Assembly: GCF_000430765.1 (NCBI RefSeq) | Contig: NZ_KE387238.1 | Location: 1 to 64,000, forward strand | Direction of reading: 5' to 3' | DNA from: Peribacillus kribbensis DSM 17871 | GTDB taxonomy: Bacteria > Bacillota > Bacilli > Bacillales > DSM-1321 | Length of the DNA stretch: 64,000 nucleotides | Position numbers and translations under genes: made by a program | Part shown: in pieces, positions 16,258 through 25,568 of the stretch | Layout: each line of letters opens with the position of its first letter | How positions within the stretch are numbered: the stretch's first letter is position 1 | The notes under the pieces: model-generated | Databases searched by the model: none | Told to the model about the DNA's origin: nothing | What the model saw: only the letters and a program-made list of their open reading frames with translations

Positions 16258-16848
16258 CTATCGATATCTTTCTTCTTTATAAGGATTGGCCGTCATAGAA
16301 TATCCAAGCTCTTCCCAAAAGCCTGCCTCATCGTTTTTCATAAACCGGATGCCAGTCACCCACTTTGTCCCCTTCCAAAGATAAAAAGACGGAGGCGGAA
16401 TAAACCTCAGCGGGTAGCCATGCTTGGGGGAAAGCTCCTGCCAGTCATGCCCGTCATCCTTCCACTTATAAACGAACAGCGCATCGTCCCCCATTAACGG
16501 TTCCAGCGGCAGATTGGCAGAATATCCGTATGGGTCTCCGTTGTAATAGCCATAAATCTTGATATGGGTCACGCCCTCTTTCAAAGAGGCAAGTTTTATG
16601 AGCTCCCGGAAAGGGATTCCTTCAAATTGTGTGCCAAACTTGGACCAAGTGGTAACACAGTGAAGGTCAATCTCTGATTTGACAGCCGGCAAATTCATAA
16701 AATCTCTGTAGGACAGAGTGATTTCCTTTTCGACATTACCAAAAAGTCTGAACGACCAGGTTGTTTCGTCAAATTTATATATATCTCCCTGATGGAGAAT
16801 GGGCCATGAAGTAGTTTCAAATTGTCCCGGAGGAAGTAGTTTTTTCAT
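16258..16848 (-). CDS. Sulfite oxidase-like molybdopterin oxidoreductase
   Basis: 196 residues, the catalytic Mo-pterin domain alone. Cys64 in DLHCVTTWSKFGTQFEG is the predicted molybdenum ligand, and the later LSPKHGYPLRFIPPPSFYLWKGTKWV stretch is the substrate/cofactor region conserved in the family. No signal peptide or Tat motif and no heme domain, so it is a cytosolic enzyme with unknown electron partner. It starts 27 nt after the serine hydrolase gene stops and is probably co-transcribed with it. Confidence 0.85.
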   Translation of the reverse strand: MKKLLPPGQFETTSWPILHQGDIYKFDETTWSFRLFGNVEKEITLSYRDFMNLPAVKSEIDLHCVTTWSKFGTQFEGIPFRELIKLASLKEGVTHIKIYGYYNGDPYGYSANLPLEPLMGDDALFVYKWKDDGHDWQELSPKHGYPLRFIPPPSFYLWKGTKWVTGIRFMKNDEAGFWEELGYSMTANPYKEERYR

Positions 16849-16875
16849 AGAATCCGCCTTTCTTTTTTGTTTGGT

Positions 16876-17997
16876 TTACTCAAGGAGCATATCCATTATG
16901 GTTCTGTTTACAGTCCTATGTCCATTTCCATTAGTATTCATCAATACTGCAATTCCAGACTGTCTAGCAGGGAGAATGGATACCATGCTGCGAACCCCCA
17001 TCTGGCCGCCGCCATGCTCGACTACAGGTTCATTTTTATATGACCCTGTGAACCAGCCAAGTCCATATCCCCAGCCTTCCGGATACCAATGCGCCGGAAC
17101 CTTTATTACTGGTTTCTGCATCTCGAGAATGCTGCTTCTTTTTAATATGCCCCCACCCAGTTCCGAAATATGAAATTGAAGATATTTCCCAAGGTCATTG
17201 GCAGATGAATATAGGAATCCGATAGGGGCTGCCAGTGGATTAATCGGGTAGGGTGTCTTTATCTTCGGGCTGTCCATATAATACCAGGAACTATCCCTGT
17301 CTCCCTCAGCAATCATGGGATCCCACAACGTTCTATCCATTTTTAATTCTTTAAAAAGATAGGAGCTTAAGTATTCTTCCCACGTTATCCCGCTGACTTT
17401 TTCAAATAAATCACAAAGAATCACATACGAATCGGTACAATAAGCCCAGCCTTCTCCAGGTGGATATTTAAGCTGGACCTTCTTGAACCACCTGGTGATA
17501 TCCTCTCTGGAGTGAATCCGCAAAAGCTCTTCCTCAGACAGTCCATAATATTCCAGTGCTTCATTGAATTCTGTTTCAGTATCCGAATAAATGTCTCTTA
17601 TATTCGGGGCCTTCATATTGGCTACTCCCAAATCTGATGGAAATCCTGCCGTATGGCTTAAGACATGCCGGACTGTTATTTTCTTAGAGAGACAGGAATC
17701 TGTTGTTTCAAAGTATGGTAGATATTGAACCAGCGGATCATCCAAATGTATAAGATTCTTTTCACAAAGAGACAGGATGCTTACAGCCATAAAGTTCTTT
17801 GAGACACTCTGAATGCTCATTATGGTATCTGAGGTCATTGGGGTTCTTTCAATCCCCATTCGCGCCTGGCCAAATCCCTTGGAAAAAACACATTCCCCTT
17901 TTTCCACAATACTGATGCTCATTCCCGGGATATTTTCGTTTAAAAGAATTTCTTGAACAAATTGTATGATTCTCTCCGATTTGCTTCTAGTGAACAT
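16876..17997 (-). CDS. Serine hydrolase, beta-lactamase / class C PBP-like
   Basis: About 373 residues. The SxxK motif is SVSK (in IQSVSKNFM), the second motif Y-x-S/N is represented by YCTDS, and HGGGQMG near the C-terminus is the third motif of class C-like enzymes (HxG). No signal peptide is evident, unlike exported PBPs, so it may be a cytosolic esterase or peptidase. ATG 17997 with TGGAG 6 nt upstream is preferred; the frame is open back to 18153 but that region overlaps the divergent gene's start. First gene of a pair with the sulfite-oxidase-like gene. Confidence 0.8.
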   Translation of the reverse strand: MFTRSKSERIIQFVQEILLNENIPGMSISIVEKGECVFSKGFGQARMGIERTPMTSDTIMSIQSVSKNFMAVSILSLCEKNLIHLDDPLVQYLPYFETTDSCLSKKITVRHVLSHTAGFPSDLGVANMKAPNIRDIYSDTETEFNEALEYYGLSEEELLRIHSREDITRWFKKVQLKYPPGEGWAYCTDSYVILCDLFEKVSGITWEEYLSSYLFKELKMDRTLWDPMIAEGDRDSSWYYMDSPKIKTPYPINPLAAPIGFLYSSANDLGKYLQFHISELGGGILKRSSILEMQKPVIKVPAHWYPEGWGYGLGWFTGSYKNEPVVEHGGGQMGVRSMVSILPARQSGIAVLMNTNGNGHRTVNRTIMDMLLE

Positions 17998-18146
17998 CAA
18001 GATCTCCATCCCCCGGCTGCTATACATCTGTTTTTTCTTTATTATATCAATTAGAAGTTTTGTTCTCCATCCCGGGCATAATATTTTGAGACTTAGAGTC
18101 CAGCTGTTAGAATATATCCTGAAAATAACAGAAAGAAGTTGAAGCG

Positions 18147-19169
18147 ATGTCACAGTCTGTTAAACAATTACATGATATTAAATTCTCCGTGCTGGATTTA
18201 GCGCCCATCACTGAGGGCAGCACGGCTGCCAAGTCACTCGCCAATACGCTTGATCTTGCTCAGCATGCAGAAAAATGGGGTTATAACCGTTATTGGCTAG
18301 CAGAACACCATAATATGCCAGGAATCGCGAGCTCCGCTACTTCCGTTGTCATTGGCCATGTGGCTGCCGGTACAAAGTCCATCAGAGTGGGCTCCGGGGG
18401 AATCATGCTTCCTAACCATGCTCCGCTTGTAATAGCCGAGCAGTTCGGAACTCTTGAATCCTTGTTTCCCGGCCGTGTGGATCTCGGGTTAGGCAGAGCG
18501 CCTGGTACAGATCAGCTTACAGCCTTTGCCCTTAGAAGAGAAAGACGGAGCGACGGCCAGGATTTCCCTGAACAGCTGGCAGAGCTTCGGAACTACTTCA
18601 AAACCTCTGAAGAAGTCGGAGGACGGCACGTGCATGCCATTCCGGGTGAAGGCTTGAACATACCTGTCTGGCTCCTTGGATCCAGCGGCTTCAGTGCCCA
18701 GCTCGCCGGACAGCTTGGGCTTCCATTTGCGTTTGCCAGTCATTTTTCTCCGGATAACACCCTGCCGGCCCTTGAGCTATACAGAAGCAGCTTCAGACCT
18801 TCCGAGGTACTCGAAAAGCCTTATGCAATGGTGGGTGTCAATGTCCTTGCTGCTGATACAGAACAAGAAGCCAAACGCCTTGCAACGAGCATGCAGCAGC
18901 AATTTTTAAACTTGATCCGAAACAACCGGGCCCCCCTTCAGCCTCCAGTGGATAATATGGATGAGTTATGGAGCGCATACGAAAAAGCTGCCCTGGAGCA
19001 GCAGCTGGGATCATCCATTATTGGAGATGCTGACATCGTAAAGGAAAAGCTTCAGAACTTCCTTGATATAACCGGTGCGGACGAAATGATTGTCAATGCT
19101 CAAGTTTACGACCACCAGGCGCGCCTCCGCTCCTATGAGATTGTGGCGGAAACTGCAGGCTTGAAATAG
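18147..19169 (+). CDS. LLM-class flavin-dependent oxidoreductase (luciferase-like)
   Basis: 340 residues, a bacterial-luciferase-type TIM barrel: [13 protein letters not shown] at the start, [43 protein letters not shown]-type phosphate/FMN region near 85-105 and [10 protein letters not shown] after it. This group (YceB/YvbT-like) is of unknown substrate. A second paralogue is at 35.4 kb. The ribosome binding site is weak. Divergent from the serine hydrolase and closed by a strong terminator. Confidence 0.88.
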   Translation: MSQSVKQLHDIKFSVLDLAPITEGSTAAKSLANTLDLAQHAEKWGYNRYWLAEHHNMPGIASSATSVVIGHVAAGTKSIRVGSGGIMLPNHAPLVIAEQFGTLESLFPGRVDLGLGRAPGTDQLTAFALRRERRSDGQDFPEQLAELRNYFKTSEEVGGRHVHAIPGEGLNIPVWLLGSSGFSAQLAGQLGLPFAFASHFSPDNTLPALELYRSSFRPSEVLEKPYAMVGVNVLAADTEQEAKRLATSMQQQFLNLIRNNRAPLQPPVDNMDELWSAYEKAALEQQLGSSIIGDADIVKEKLQNFLDITGADEMIVNAQVYDHQARLRSYEIVAETAGLK

Positions 19170-19177
19170 CATGACAA

Positions 19178-19214
19178 AAAGAGGATGAAATCTAAGATTT
19201 CATCCTCTTTTTTT
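19178..19214 (+). terminator. Terminator of the luciferase-like gene
   Basis: Perfect stem of about 15 bp (AAAGAGGATGAAATC and its complement) with a 3-nt loop, then a T run. Confidence 0.92.
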
Positions 19215-19272
19215 ATATTGAAAGTCTTCAATTTGAAGCGAAATGAACATACGATGAATGCGCCTTTATTCA

Positions 19273-19776
19273 TCACTCATCCCATTGTACAGGCTCCCAG
19301 GAACCCTGCTTCTTCCTGATGGAAATAATCTGGCCGATGTGGTGGGCTGTATGCAGATTCATGGAAGAGATTTTTTTCCACCATGTCCGTTCCGGTTCGG
19401 GCGGAGTCATCAGCATTTCATCATGGCAGTCCAGGATCGCCTGCATCCATTCAGAAGAAACTTCACGCAGTGTATTTACGGTCTTCTCCCAATTTTCTTC
19501 CGTAATTTCGGCTGATTCTTTTGTTTTCATGAAAGTAGACTCGTTCGTAAAGCCTTCCTCTGGAACAGGAAGTCCAATGAATTGATTTAAATATCTTGAA
19601 TTCCAGAATATCAGGTGATTGACAATCTCCCAAATGGAGTTGTCTCCTTCTTGATCACGCCAGGAAGCCTCTTTTGCAGTGACATTCTTTAAGGATGCCT
19701 CCATACCGGCGAACATTTCTGTCCGATTCATAATCACATTCATTTCATTCAGAAGAAGTTTTTTAATCTCTGACAT
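19273..19776 (-). CDS. DinB-family protein
   Basis: 167 residues in a four-helix bundle. Three metal-site histidines are recognisable: one in IVNHLIFWN and two in the LHTAHHIGQI motif near the C-terminus. DinB-like proteins (YfiT/YkkA group) are thiol-dependent or metal-dependent transferases of largely unknown substrate. ATG 19776 is favoured, with AAAGGTG about 10 nt upstream; the GTG three codons earlier sits almost on that site. Monocistronic. Confidence 0.83.
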   Translation of the reverse strand: MSEIKKLLLNEMNVIMNRTEMFAGMEASLKNVTAKEASWRDQEGDNSIWEIVNHLIFWNSRYLNQFIGLPVPEEGFTNESTFMKTKESAEITEENWEKTVNTLREVSSEWMQAILDCHDEMLMTPPEPERTWWKKISSMNLHTAHHIGQIISIRKKQGSWEPVQWDE

Positions 19777-20038
19777 GGGTTCCACACACCTTTCTCTCTT
19801 CGATTCTATTAGAAATCTTACCCAGCTATGTTCTTTTCAAACAAAACCGCCTTCCGAATCCTTCGGAGCCTCTTTCGCCATTTAAAACAGCTTTTTTGCT
19901 GATATATCCCCTTTTTTGAAAGGATATAACTAGTTTTCAAAGCTTTTGTCGGAAGGCAGGAAAAACAGAAAGTGAATGCAGAATATAGAGGACATAGGAA
20001 ATAGAATTCCCAATTAATGAAATGAAAGGGTGTTATAG

Positions 20039-20974
20039 ATGAATAAAAGCCAGATCATGAAAGCCTATTCCATTAAAGATGTATCAAAAAAAATCAGTGT
20101 CCCTACCGGTACGATCAGGCAGTGGGAAAAGGATTTGAACGGACTGCTCGTAATCCCCCGTTCAAGGCAGGGAGCCAGATTTTATACAGACACGGAAATC
20201 GCCATCCTGGCAAAAATAAAGGAAATGAGAGAAAAGAATTTAAGCAAGGGTATGATCCGGATGCTGCTGGAAAAACATTTCAATGAAGGCTCTGAAATAG
20301 GTTCTGAAATCCCTTCCGAAACACCCGCAGTCATCCCTGCGGATAACGCCGTTGCACCGGCTGAGGAAACGTCCGTTGTACAGGCTGTTCCGAATCTGGA
20401 TGAACTTTACGCCGCCCTGGACAATTATAAGCAGAATCTGCTCCAGGATATACGAAATGAAATCAAGACCAACAATAAGGAAATGCTGGATGAAGTGAAG
20501 AACAGCATACATGCAGGCACCATCCATACTGTCCAGGGGCTTTCAAAATCGATTTCCCGGTCGAATGAAAAAAGACAGCAGGAAACCCAGCAAATCAGCC
20601 AATCCATAAGGGATTCGGCCAAAGTCACTTCCGATACGTTCGCGGCTCTCTCTGAAAACATTGCGAGAAGTTCAAAAGGCACTTACGAACAGCTTTCCAA
20701 ACGGATATCCGAATCTACAAAATCTGCTTCCAAGGATTATAGACAGGCTATGACCAATGCCTCGATGTCCATGAATAAAGCTCAGAAGGATTTCGTAAGG
20801 ATGTCCAGAGAAATCCAGGTCAGCCAGGAGAGCCTCATGGAAGCCATGAATAAAAATCTGGAGCAATTTTCCCATCATATTCAGGAGAGGGAGGACGTAT
20901 TCCAGGGAATGGTGACAAGCTTCCGTGAAGTTGCCGCTGCCAAAAAGAAAAAGAAATGGTGGAAGGTTTTTTAA
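20039..20974 (+). CDS. MerR-type HTH protein with long coiled coil (RacA / DUF3967-like)
   Basis: 311 residues. Residues about 9-80 form a MerR-like winged helix (YSIKDVSKKISVPTGTIRQW; GARFYTDTEIAILAKIKEM). A Pro/Ala/Glu-rich linker (85-120) leads to about 170 residues of heptad-like, Gln/Ser/Lys-rich helix (LSKSISRSNEKRQQETQQIS and onward), ending in a basic aromatic tail KKKKKWWKVF that could touch the membrane. The plan recalls chromosome-anchoring RacA and the MerR proteins annotated DUF3967; it is more likely a DNA-binding structural protein than a ligand-sensing MerR. AAAGGGTG precedes the ATG. Single gene with a terminator. Confidence 0.75.
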   Translation: MNKSQIMKAYSIKDVSKKISVPTGTIRQWEKDLNGLLVIPRSRQGARFYTDTEIAILAKIKEMREKNLSKGMIRMLLEKHFNEGSEIGSEIPSETPAVIPADNAVAPAEETSVVQAVPNLDELYAALDNYKQNLLQDIRNEIKTNNKEMLDEVKNSIHAGTIHTVQGLSKSISRSNEKRQQETQQISQSIRDSAKVTSDTFAALSENIARSSKGTYEQLSKRISESTKSASKDYRQAMTNASMSMNKAQKDFVRMSREIQVSQESLMEAMNKNLEQFSHHIQEREDVFQGMVTSFREVAAAKKKKKWWKVF

Positions 20975-20982
20975 TAGACAGG

Positions 20983-21029
20983 AAAAGGCAGCTTTAGAAG
21001 GAGCAGGACTCCTTTTGCGGCTGCCTTTT
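20983..21029. terminator. Bidirectional terminator between the MerR-like gene and speD
   Basis: Outer stem AAAAGGCAGC / GCTGCCTTTT with an inner AAGGAG / CTCCTT stem; A and T tracts allow use from both sides. Confidence 0.85.
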
Positions 21030-21039
21030 CATTGAAAAG

Positions 21040-21867
21040 TTATTCTTCATCTTCCAAAGAAAACTTGATATTCTTTCCGTAGAAAATTTCATCCATCTCC
21101 CGCGTCAGTCTCCGTGTAATGGTCTCCTGCTCTTCAGTGCTTAACTTTTCCTTGGTATAGCCAAAAAGATAATTATCCAAATCAAAATCCTTCAATTTGC
21201 ATTTTGTATGGAAAATATTCTCCTGGTACACATTCACATCGATCATATGATAAGCTTCCTGCACATTTTCAGGGATATAATTCTGTATGGAATCGATGGT
21301 ATGATCGATGAACAGCTTGTGTCCTGAAATATCCCTCGTGAATCCCCTGACTCTGTAATCAATCGTCATGATATCCGTATCAAACGAGTGAATTAAATAA
21401 TTCAGCGCCTTTAAAGGAGAAATTTCCCCGCAGGTAGATACATCGATGTCCGCCCTGAATGTGCTAATGCCCTCGTCAGGATGGAACTCCGGATACGTAT
21501 GGACCGTGATATGGCTCTTGTCCAGCGCAACGACCACATTATCCGGAAGCGGTCCAGGCGATTCATCATACGATTCTTCCGGCACCTCCACAATCGGACC
21601 CTCCGAAACCAGCACCGTCACGCTTGCCCCCTGCGGGACATAATCCTGCTTGGCAATATTCAAGACATGCGCCCCGATAATCTCTGCAACTGTCGTTAAT
21701 ATTTTCGTCAGCCGATCGGCATTATACTGCTCATCAATATATTCCAGATACGCCTCGCGCTCTTCCCGCGTCTTCGTATAGCAGATATCGTACATATTAA
21801 AGCTCAATGATTTGGTCAAGTTATTAAATCCGTGAAGTTCAATCCGCTTCTCTCTTGATAGCTCCAT
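21040..21867 (-). CDS. speD: S-adenosylmethionine decarboxylase proenzyme, long (E. coli-type) form
   Basis: 275 residues. The sequence parallels E. coli SpeD throughout: [76 protein letters not shown] and [13 protein letters not shown]. Self-cleavage is expected before Ser118 in LDKSHITVH to generate the pyruvoyl group; Cys146 is the likely catalytic acid. It makes decarboxylated SAM for spermidine synthesis. B. subtilis uses a short form of about 126 residues, so the long class here is notable. ATG 21867 has GGGG 8 nt upstream. Monocistronic. Confidence 0.95.
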   Translation of the reverse strand: MELSREKRIELHGFNNLTKSLSFNMYDICYTKTREEREAYLEYIDEQYNADRLTKILTTVAEIIGAHVLNIAKQDYVPQGASVTVLVSEGPIVEVPEESYDESPGPLPDNVVVALDKSHITVHTYPEFHPDEGISTFRADIDVSTCGEISPLKALNYLIHSFDTDIMTIDYRVRGFTRDISGHKLFIDHTIDSIQNYIPENVQEAYHMIDVNVYQENIFHTKCKLKDFDLDNYLFGYTKEKLSTEEQETITRRLTREMDEIFYGKNIKFSLEDEE

Positions 21868-22105
21868 GTTCATTTCCCCTTGCTTATAAAAAAGTATAAT
21901 GATTCGTCCAAACTTCATCCTGATGTCATTGGTAATATTTACGTCAATAAAAACAAATATACAATTAAACCTTATAAGTTCTTTCATACCCTTAATGGAA
22001 AAGCTAAAAACTAGCTTATTTAAAAGAGTATGAGGGGGCCTGTGAAAGCTAAAGAGGATTCTTTATGTAAGTAGTCCAGATCCACCACCTTTAGAATCCT
22101 TTCAA

Positions 22106-22417
22106 GGACATAGCCCTTGCTCCCTCACCGAGTTTTGTCCTTTAACCCTCTCCTCATGGACAAATCTTTTGCTCTGCCGCTGCATTTTGTCCATTAGACC
22201 CCTCCTCACGGACATAGCCCTTGCTCCCTCACCAAGTTTTGTCCTTTAAACCCCTCCTCATGGACAAATCTTTTGCTCTGCCGCTGCATTTTGTCCATTA
22301 GACCCCTCCTCAAGGACATAGCCCTTGCTCCCTCACCGAGTTTTGTCCTTTAACCCTCTCCCCATGGACAAATCTTTTGCTCTGCCGCTGAGTTTTGTCC
22401 ATTAGAACCCTTTAGAG
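22106..22417. repeat. Three tandem 104-bp repeats, each of two 52-bp subunits
   Basis: GGACATAGCCC begins at 22106, 22210 and 22314, and GGACAAATCTT at 22158, 22262 and 22366: a strict 104-bp period made of two related 52-bp halves. Each half starts GGACA and carries a TGTCC about 30 nt later, followed by a CCTTTAACCC or CCATTAGACCC tail. The last copy ends TGTCCATTAGAACCC, identical to the core of the array at 1-118. There are no unique spacers, so it is not CRISPR. It sits between speD and the end of the sugar operon. No other feature is seen in 21868-22105. Confidence 0.92.
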
Positions 22418-22435
22418 AGATGGAGATCAAACCCA

Positions 22436-22464
22436 TTAAAAAGAGACAGCCTCAAAGCTGTCTC
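22436..22464 (-). terminator. Terminator of the sugar operon
   Basis: Perfect 8-bp stem GAGACAGC / GCTGTCTC, then a T run on the minus strand. Confidence 0.85.
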
Positions 22465-22471
22465 ATATACC

Positions 22472-23440
22472 TTACACCCACCACATGGAGGATGGCTGTT
22501 CTTTTATCAGGACGGTCTTCAGATTCTGGACGGCCCGGGCGAATCCTTCTTCAATGGACATAAGAGGATCTTCATGCTCGATGCTGACCACGTAATCATA
22601 GCCGTAAGTCCTGAGTGCGCTCATCATGTCGGACCATTCCTGGACGCTGTGGCCGCAGCCGACAGATCGGAAGGACCAGGCACGGGTCTGGATACTGGTG
22701 TATGGCTGCATATCGGTCAGGCCGTACATGTTTACATTGTCCTGGTCAATGTATGTATCCTTTGCATGGAAATGGTGGATGGCGTTTTCTTTTCCGAGAA
22801 TCTTGATTGCTCCCACCGGATCGATTCCCTGCCACCATAAGTGGCTCGGATCCAGATTGGCTCCTATGGCAGGGCTCGTCAGTTCCCTCAGCTTAAGCAG
22901 CGTGTAGGGGGTATGGACTAGGAAGCCGCCATGAAGCTCCAAGCCGATTTTGATGTTTCTTTCCTCGGCATACTTTCCCCATTCCTTCCAATATGGAACG
23001 AGCTTTTCTTCCCATTGCCATGTAAGTACGTCTCCGTATTCATTTGGCCACGGCGCTACCGGCCAGTTTGGATATTTGGCCCCCTCATGATCTCCTGCTG
23101 TTCCGGAGAAACAGTTGACGACCGGCACTTCCAGGAGCTCAGCCAGCTTCAGGGTTTTAACGAAGGTGTCATGGGACACTTCTGCAAATTCTTTATCCGG
23201 GGAAAGAGGGTTCCCATGACAGCTGAACGCACTGATCATTAGGCCCCGGTCTTCGATTGCCTTTTTATAGGTCTCGCGTTTTTCCTGGCTTTCAAGAAGT
23301 TCATCCAGGGGACAGTGGCTGTTTCCTGGATAATTCCCTGTTCCGATCTCGACTGAATCCAATCCTGCCGCCTTTACATAGTCCAGCATCTCTTCAAAGG
23401 ATTTTTCTGCAAATAATACTGTGAATACTCCAAGCTTCAT
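22472..23440 (-). CDS. TIM-barrel sugar isomerase/epimerase-like protein
   Basis: 322 residues of the xylose-isomerase-like TIM barrel family. Metal ligands are suggested by IGLELHG (Glu), NLDPSHLWWQGIDP (Asp and His), HFHAKD (His) and SIEHEDP (Glu). Members are ketose epimerases, inosose dehydratases, or lyases/hydratases acting on 3-keto-glycosides. It is the last gene of the eight-gene carbohydrate operon, overlapping the preceding dehydrogenase gene by 4 nt (ATGA), so it should act directly on that enzyme's product. Confidence 0.85.
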   Translation of the reverse strand: MKLGVFTVLFAEKSFEEMLDYVKAAGLDSVEIGTGNYPGNSHCPLDELLESQEKRETYKKAIEDRGLMISAFSCHGNPLSPDKEFAEVSHDTFVKTLKLAELLEVPVVNCFSGTAGDHEGAKYPNWPVAPWPNEYGDVLTWQWEEKLVPYWKEWGKYAEERNIKIGLELHGGFLVHTPYTLLKLRELTSPAIGANLDPSHLWWQGIDPVGAIKILGKENAIHHFHAKDTYIDQDNVNMYGLTDMQPYTSIQTRAWSFRSVGCGHSVQEWSDMMSALRTYGYDYVVSIEHEDPLMSIEEGFARAVQNLKTVLIKEQPSSMWWV

Positions 23441-24501
23441 AGAGCCATTTCACCCTTTCCTTGTATGGATACACTTTTTCCTTCTTCGCTGCTTTTATAA
23501 ATCGCTTCAATGATCTGAGTCACCTGAAGCGCCTCTTCAGGCTTGACGATCTGTTCAGACAGTCCAAGACAGGCCTCAACGAAATTCTGTGCCTGAGGGA
23601 TGCTCGGATCCTCTTCACCCGGCAGCCATGCGGCCTCACTGTTGAACAGCATTCCATGCTTGGAATAATTCAGGCTGAACGGGAAGACCTCAAGTCCGCC
23701 CATATCTCCGGAGATACTGACATTTTCAATCACATCTTCTTTGATATTGTTGGACCAGGAGGTTTCCAGCAATAAGGAGGTCCCGTTTTCAAACCGGATA
23801 TAGGCTGTAACATGATCATCCACGTTGAAAGTGGAATAATCAAAGGCTCCCCATAAATTGACCTGGCCCGGCATTTTGCTCAAGGTATTATAGGTTGTGC
23901 CCATCACCTCGGAAGGGCCTGGATTTCCCATTAGCCAAAGAGAAAGATCAAGGAGATGGCAGCCATAGTCAATAAGGCTTCCGCCGCCCTGCAGCTCTTT
24001 GTTCGTAAATACTCCCCATCCGGGTACCCTCCTCCGCCTGAGCGCCTGCACCCGCACTACCAGCGGCTTGCCGATCTCTCCGGCAGCCACCGCTTTTTTG
24101 GCTGCGACCGCTTCCTTCATAAACCGATAATGAAAGGCGATGGAAAGGACCTTCCCGGACCGCTTTGATGCTTCGATCATCTCTTCACATTCCCTGGATG
24201 TCATAGCCATCGGCTTTTCGCAAAGAACATGGACTCCTGCATCAAGGGCAGCGACCGCTATTTCTGAATGGAATTTATTCGGCGTGCAAATGACCACTGC
24301 ATCCACAAGCTGGAACAGCTCCTGATAGGAATCTGTCACCTTAGGGATATTAAATTTGGCCGACGCATCCGCAGCTGTCGTAAAATTCACATCATAGAGG
24401 GCTTCGATGGAGACTCTTTCCCTCAATTTTAATAGAGTAGGAATATGTCTTCCCTGGGCAATCCCCCCGGCACCGATGATGCCGATTCTTAATTTATCCA
24501 T
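23437..24501 (-). CDS. Gfo/Idh/MocA-family oxidoreductase (second of the operon)
   Basis: 354 residues. The N-terminal Rossmann fold starts LRIGIIGAGGIAQGRHIPTL and includes the family signature HVLCEKPMAM (about 91-100), whose EKP lysine is catalytic. A conserved His is expected from IDYGCHLLDLSLWLMG in the middle. It oxidises or reduces a hydroxyl of a sugar using NAD(P). Translationally coupled to the TIM-barrel gene and 14 nt from the other Gfo/Idh/MocA gene. Confidence 0.9.
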   Translation of the reverse strand: MDKLRIGIIGAGGIAQGRHIPTLLKLRERVSIEALYDVNFTTAADASAKFNIPKVTDSYQELFQLVDAVVICTPNKFHSEIAVAALDAGVHVLCEKPMAMTSRECEEMIEASKRSGKVLSIAFHYRFMKEAVAAKKAVAAGEIGKPLVVRVQALRRRRVPGWGVFTNKELQGGGSLIDYGCHLLDLSLWLMGNPGPSEVMGTTYNTLSKMPGQVNLWGAFDYSTFNVDDHVTAYIRFENGTSLLLETSWSNNIKEDVIENVSISGDMGGLEVFPFSLNYSKHGMLFNSEAAWLPGEEDPSIPQAQNFVEACLGLSEQIVKPEEALQVTQIIEAIYKSSEEGKSVSIQGKGEMAL

Positions 24502-24515
24502 ATTATCACCCTATC

Positions 24516-25556
24516 TTATATCAGTTCTTTGGCATGCAGGCTCACGATTTGTTTCGTGTTTGTCGATTCGAGGGCTGCAAGAATAACACCAAGTGATTTC
24601 CTTCCTTCTTCCCCGCTCACCGGAACCTCTGAATCTGTCAAAATACTGTGAAGGAATGAGCTGATCACATGAGAGCTGTTCTGGCCGCCTTCATCATTGG
24701 ACTGAATTCTTCCCAGTTCATACTTTACTACTTCCCCGTTTGTATACTGGACAATCATTCCGTACTCTGGATGGTCTTCAAGGCGGATGACCGCTTTTTC
24801 AGCATAAATGATTGTCGAATTATCTTCCCTTCCATACGACCAGCTGGCGGCCATAGTCCCAATGATGCCGCTCTCCGATTTAAGGATGCATGCAGCATTA
24901 TCATCCACCGTACTGTTTGGCTTGGAGCTGTTTTCCACAAAGGCCGCTACCTCCACAATTTCTTCGCCCAACAAATAGCGGATCAAATCTGATTTGTGTA
25001 CACCTAAGTCTCCCATCGCCCCTATGAAGGCCTCTTCCTTTCTGAAGAACCAGCTGTTGCTTCCATCTGCACTCCAGGCTTCTGGCCCCGGGTGGCCGAA
25101 CGCTGTTCGGAAGCTGTACACTTTGCCGACAGCTCCGGTTTCAATGAGCTCCCTTGCTTTCCTATGGGACGGGACAAATCTTTGGTTATGTCCGATCATC
25201 AACTTTCTATTATTGTTCCTGGCAGCCTGAATCATGGCCTCTGCTTCTTCATCGGAGGTTGCCATCGGTTTTTCACAAAGTACATGCTTTCCGGCATTCA
25301 GCGCTGCAATGGAGATTGGAGCGTGCAGATAGTTCGGCGTGCAGACAGACACGGCATCAATCGATTCGTCTGCCAGAAGCTCATTGTAATCCGTGTACGC
25401 TTTCGCGTTATAATGAGCGGCCATCGCCTCTGCTCGTTCAGCAGAAATATCGCATACTGCTGTTATTTCCGCATGCTTATTTGCGGCATATTCCGGAAGG
25501 TGGCGGTATCTCGCAATGCTTCCGCACCCTATGACTCCAATTCGTAAAATCTCCAT
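24516..25556 (-). CDS. Gfo/Idh/MocA-family oxidoreductase (first of the operon)
   Basis: 346 residues. LRIGVIGCGSIARYRHLPEY gives the NAD(P)-binding fold, HVLCEKPMAT the catalytic lysine segment, and GDLGVHKSDLIRYLLGEE the conserved Asp/His helix. It differs from the next gene throughout, so the two are not recent duplicates and probably act at different steps, for example oxidation of the imported sugar and reduction of the released keto sugar. AAGGAGG upstream; 12 nt after the ThuA gene. Confidence 0.9.
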   Translation of the reverse strand: MEILRIGVIGCGSIARYRHLPEYAANKHAEITAVCDISAERAEAMAAHYNAKAYTDYNELLADESIDAVSVCTPNYLHAPISIAALNAGKHVLCEKPMATSDEEAEAMIQAARNNNRKLMIGHNQRFVPSHRKARELIETGAVGKVYSFRTAFGHPGPEAWSADGSNSWFFRKEEAFIGAMGDLGVHKSDLIRYLLGEEIVEVAAFVENSSKPNSTVDDNAACILKSESGIIGTMAASWSYGREDNSTIIYAEKAVIRLEDHPEYGMIVQYTNGEVVKYELGRIQSNDEGGQNSSHVISSFLHSILTDSEVPVSGEEGRKSLGVILAALESTNTKQIVSLHAKELI

Positions 25557-25568
25557 TGTTTTTCCTCC

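Noticed and set aside
22106-22417. Array resembling a CRISPR locus
   Set aside because: Repeat units abut with a strict 52/104-bp period; there are no unique spacers and no cas genes.
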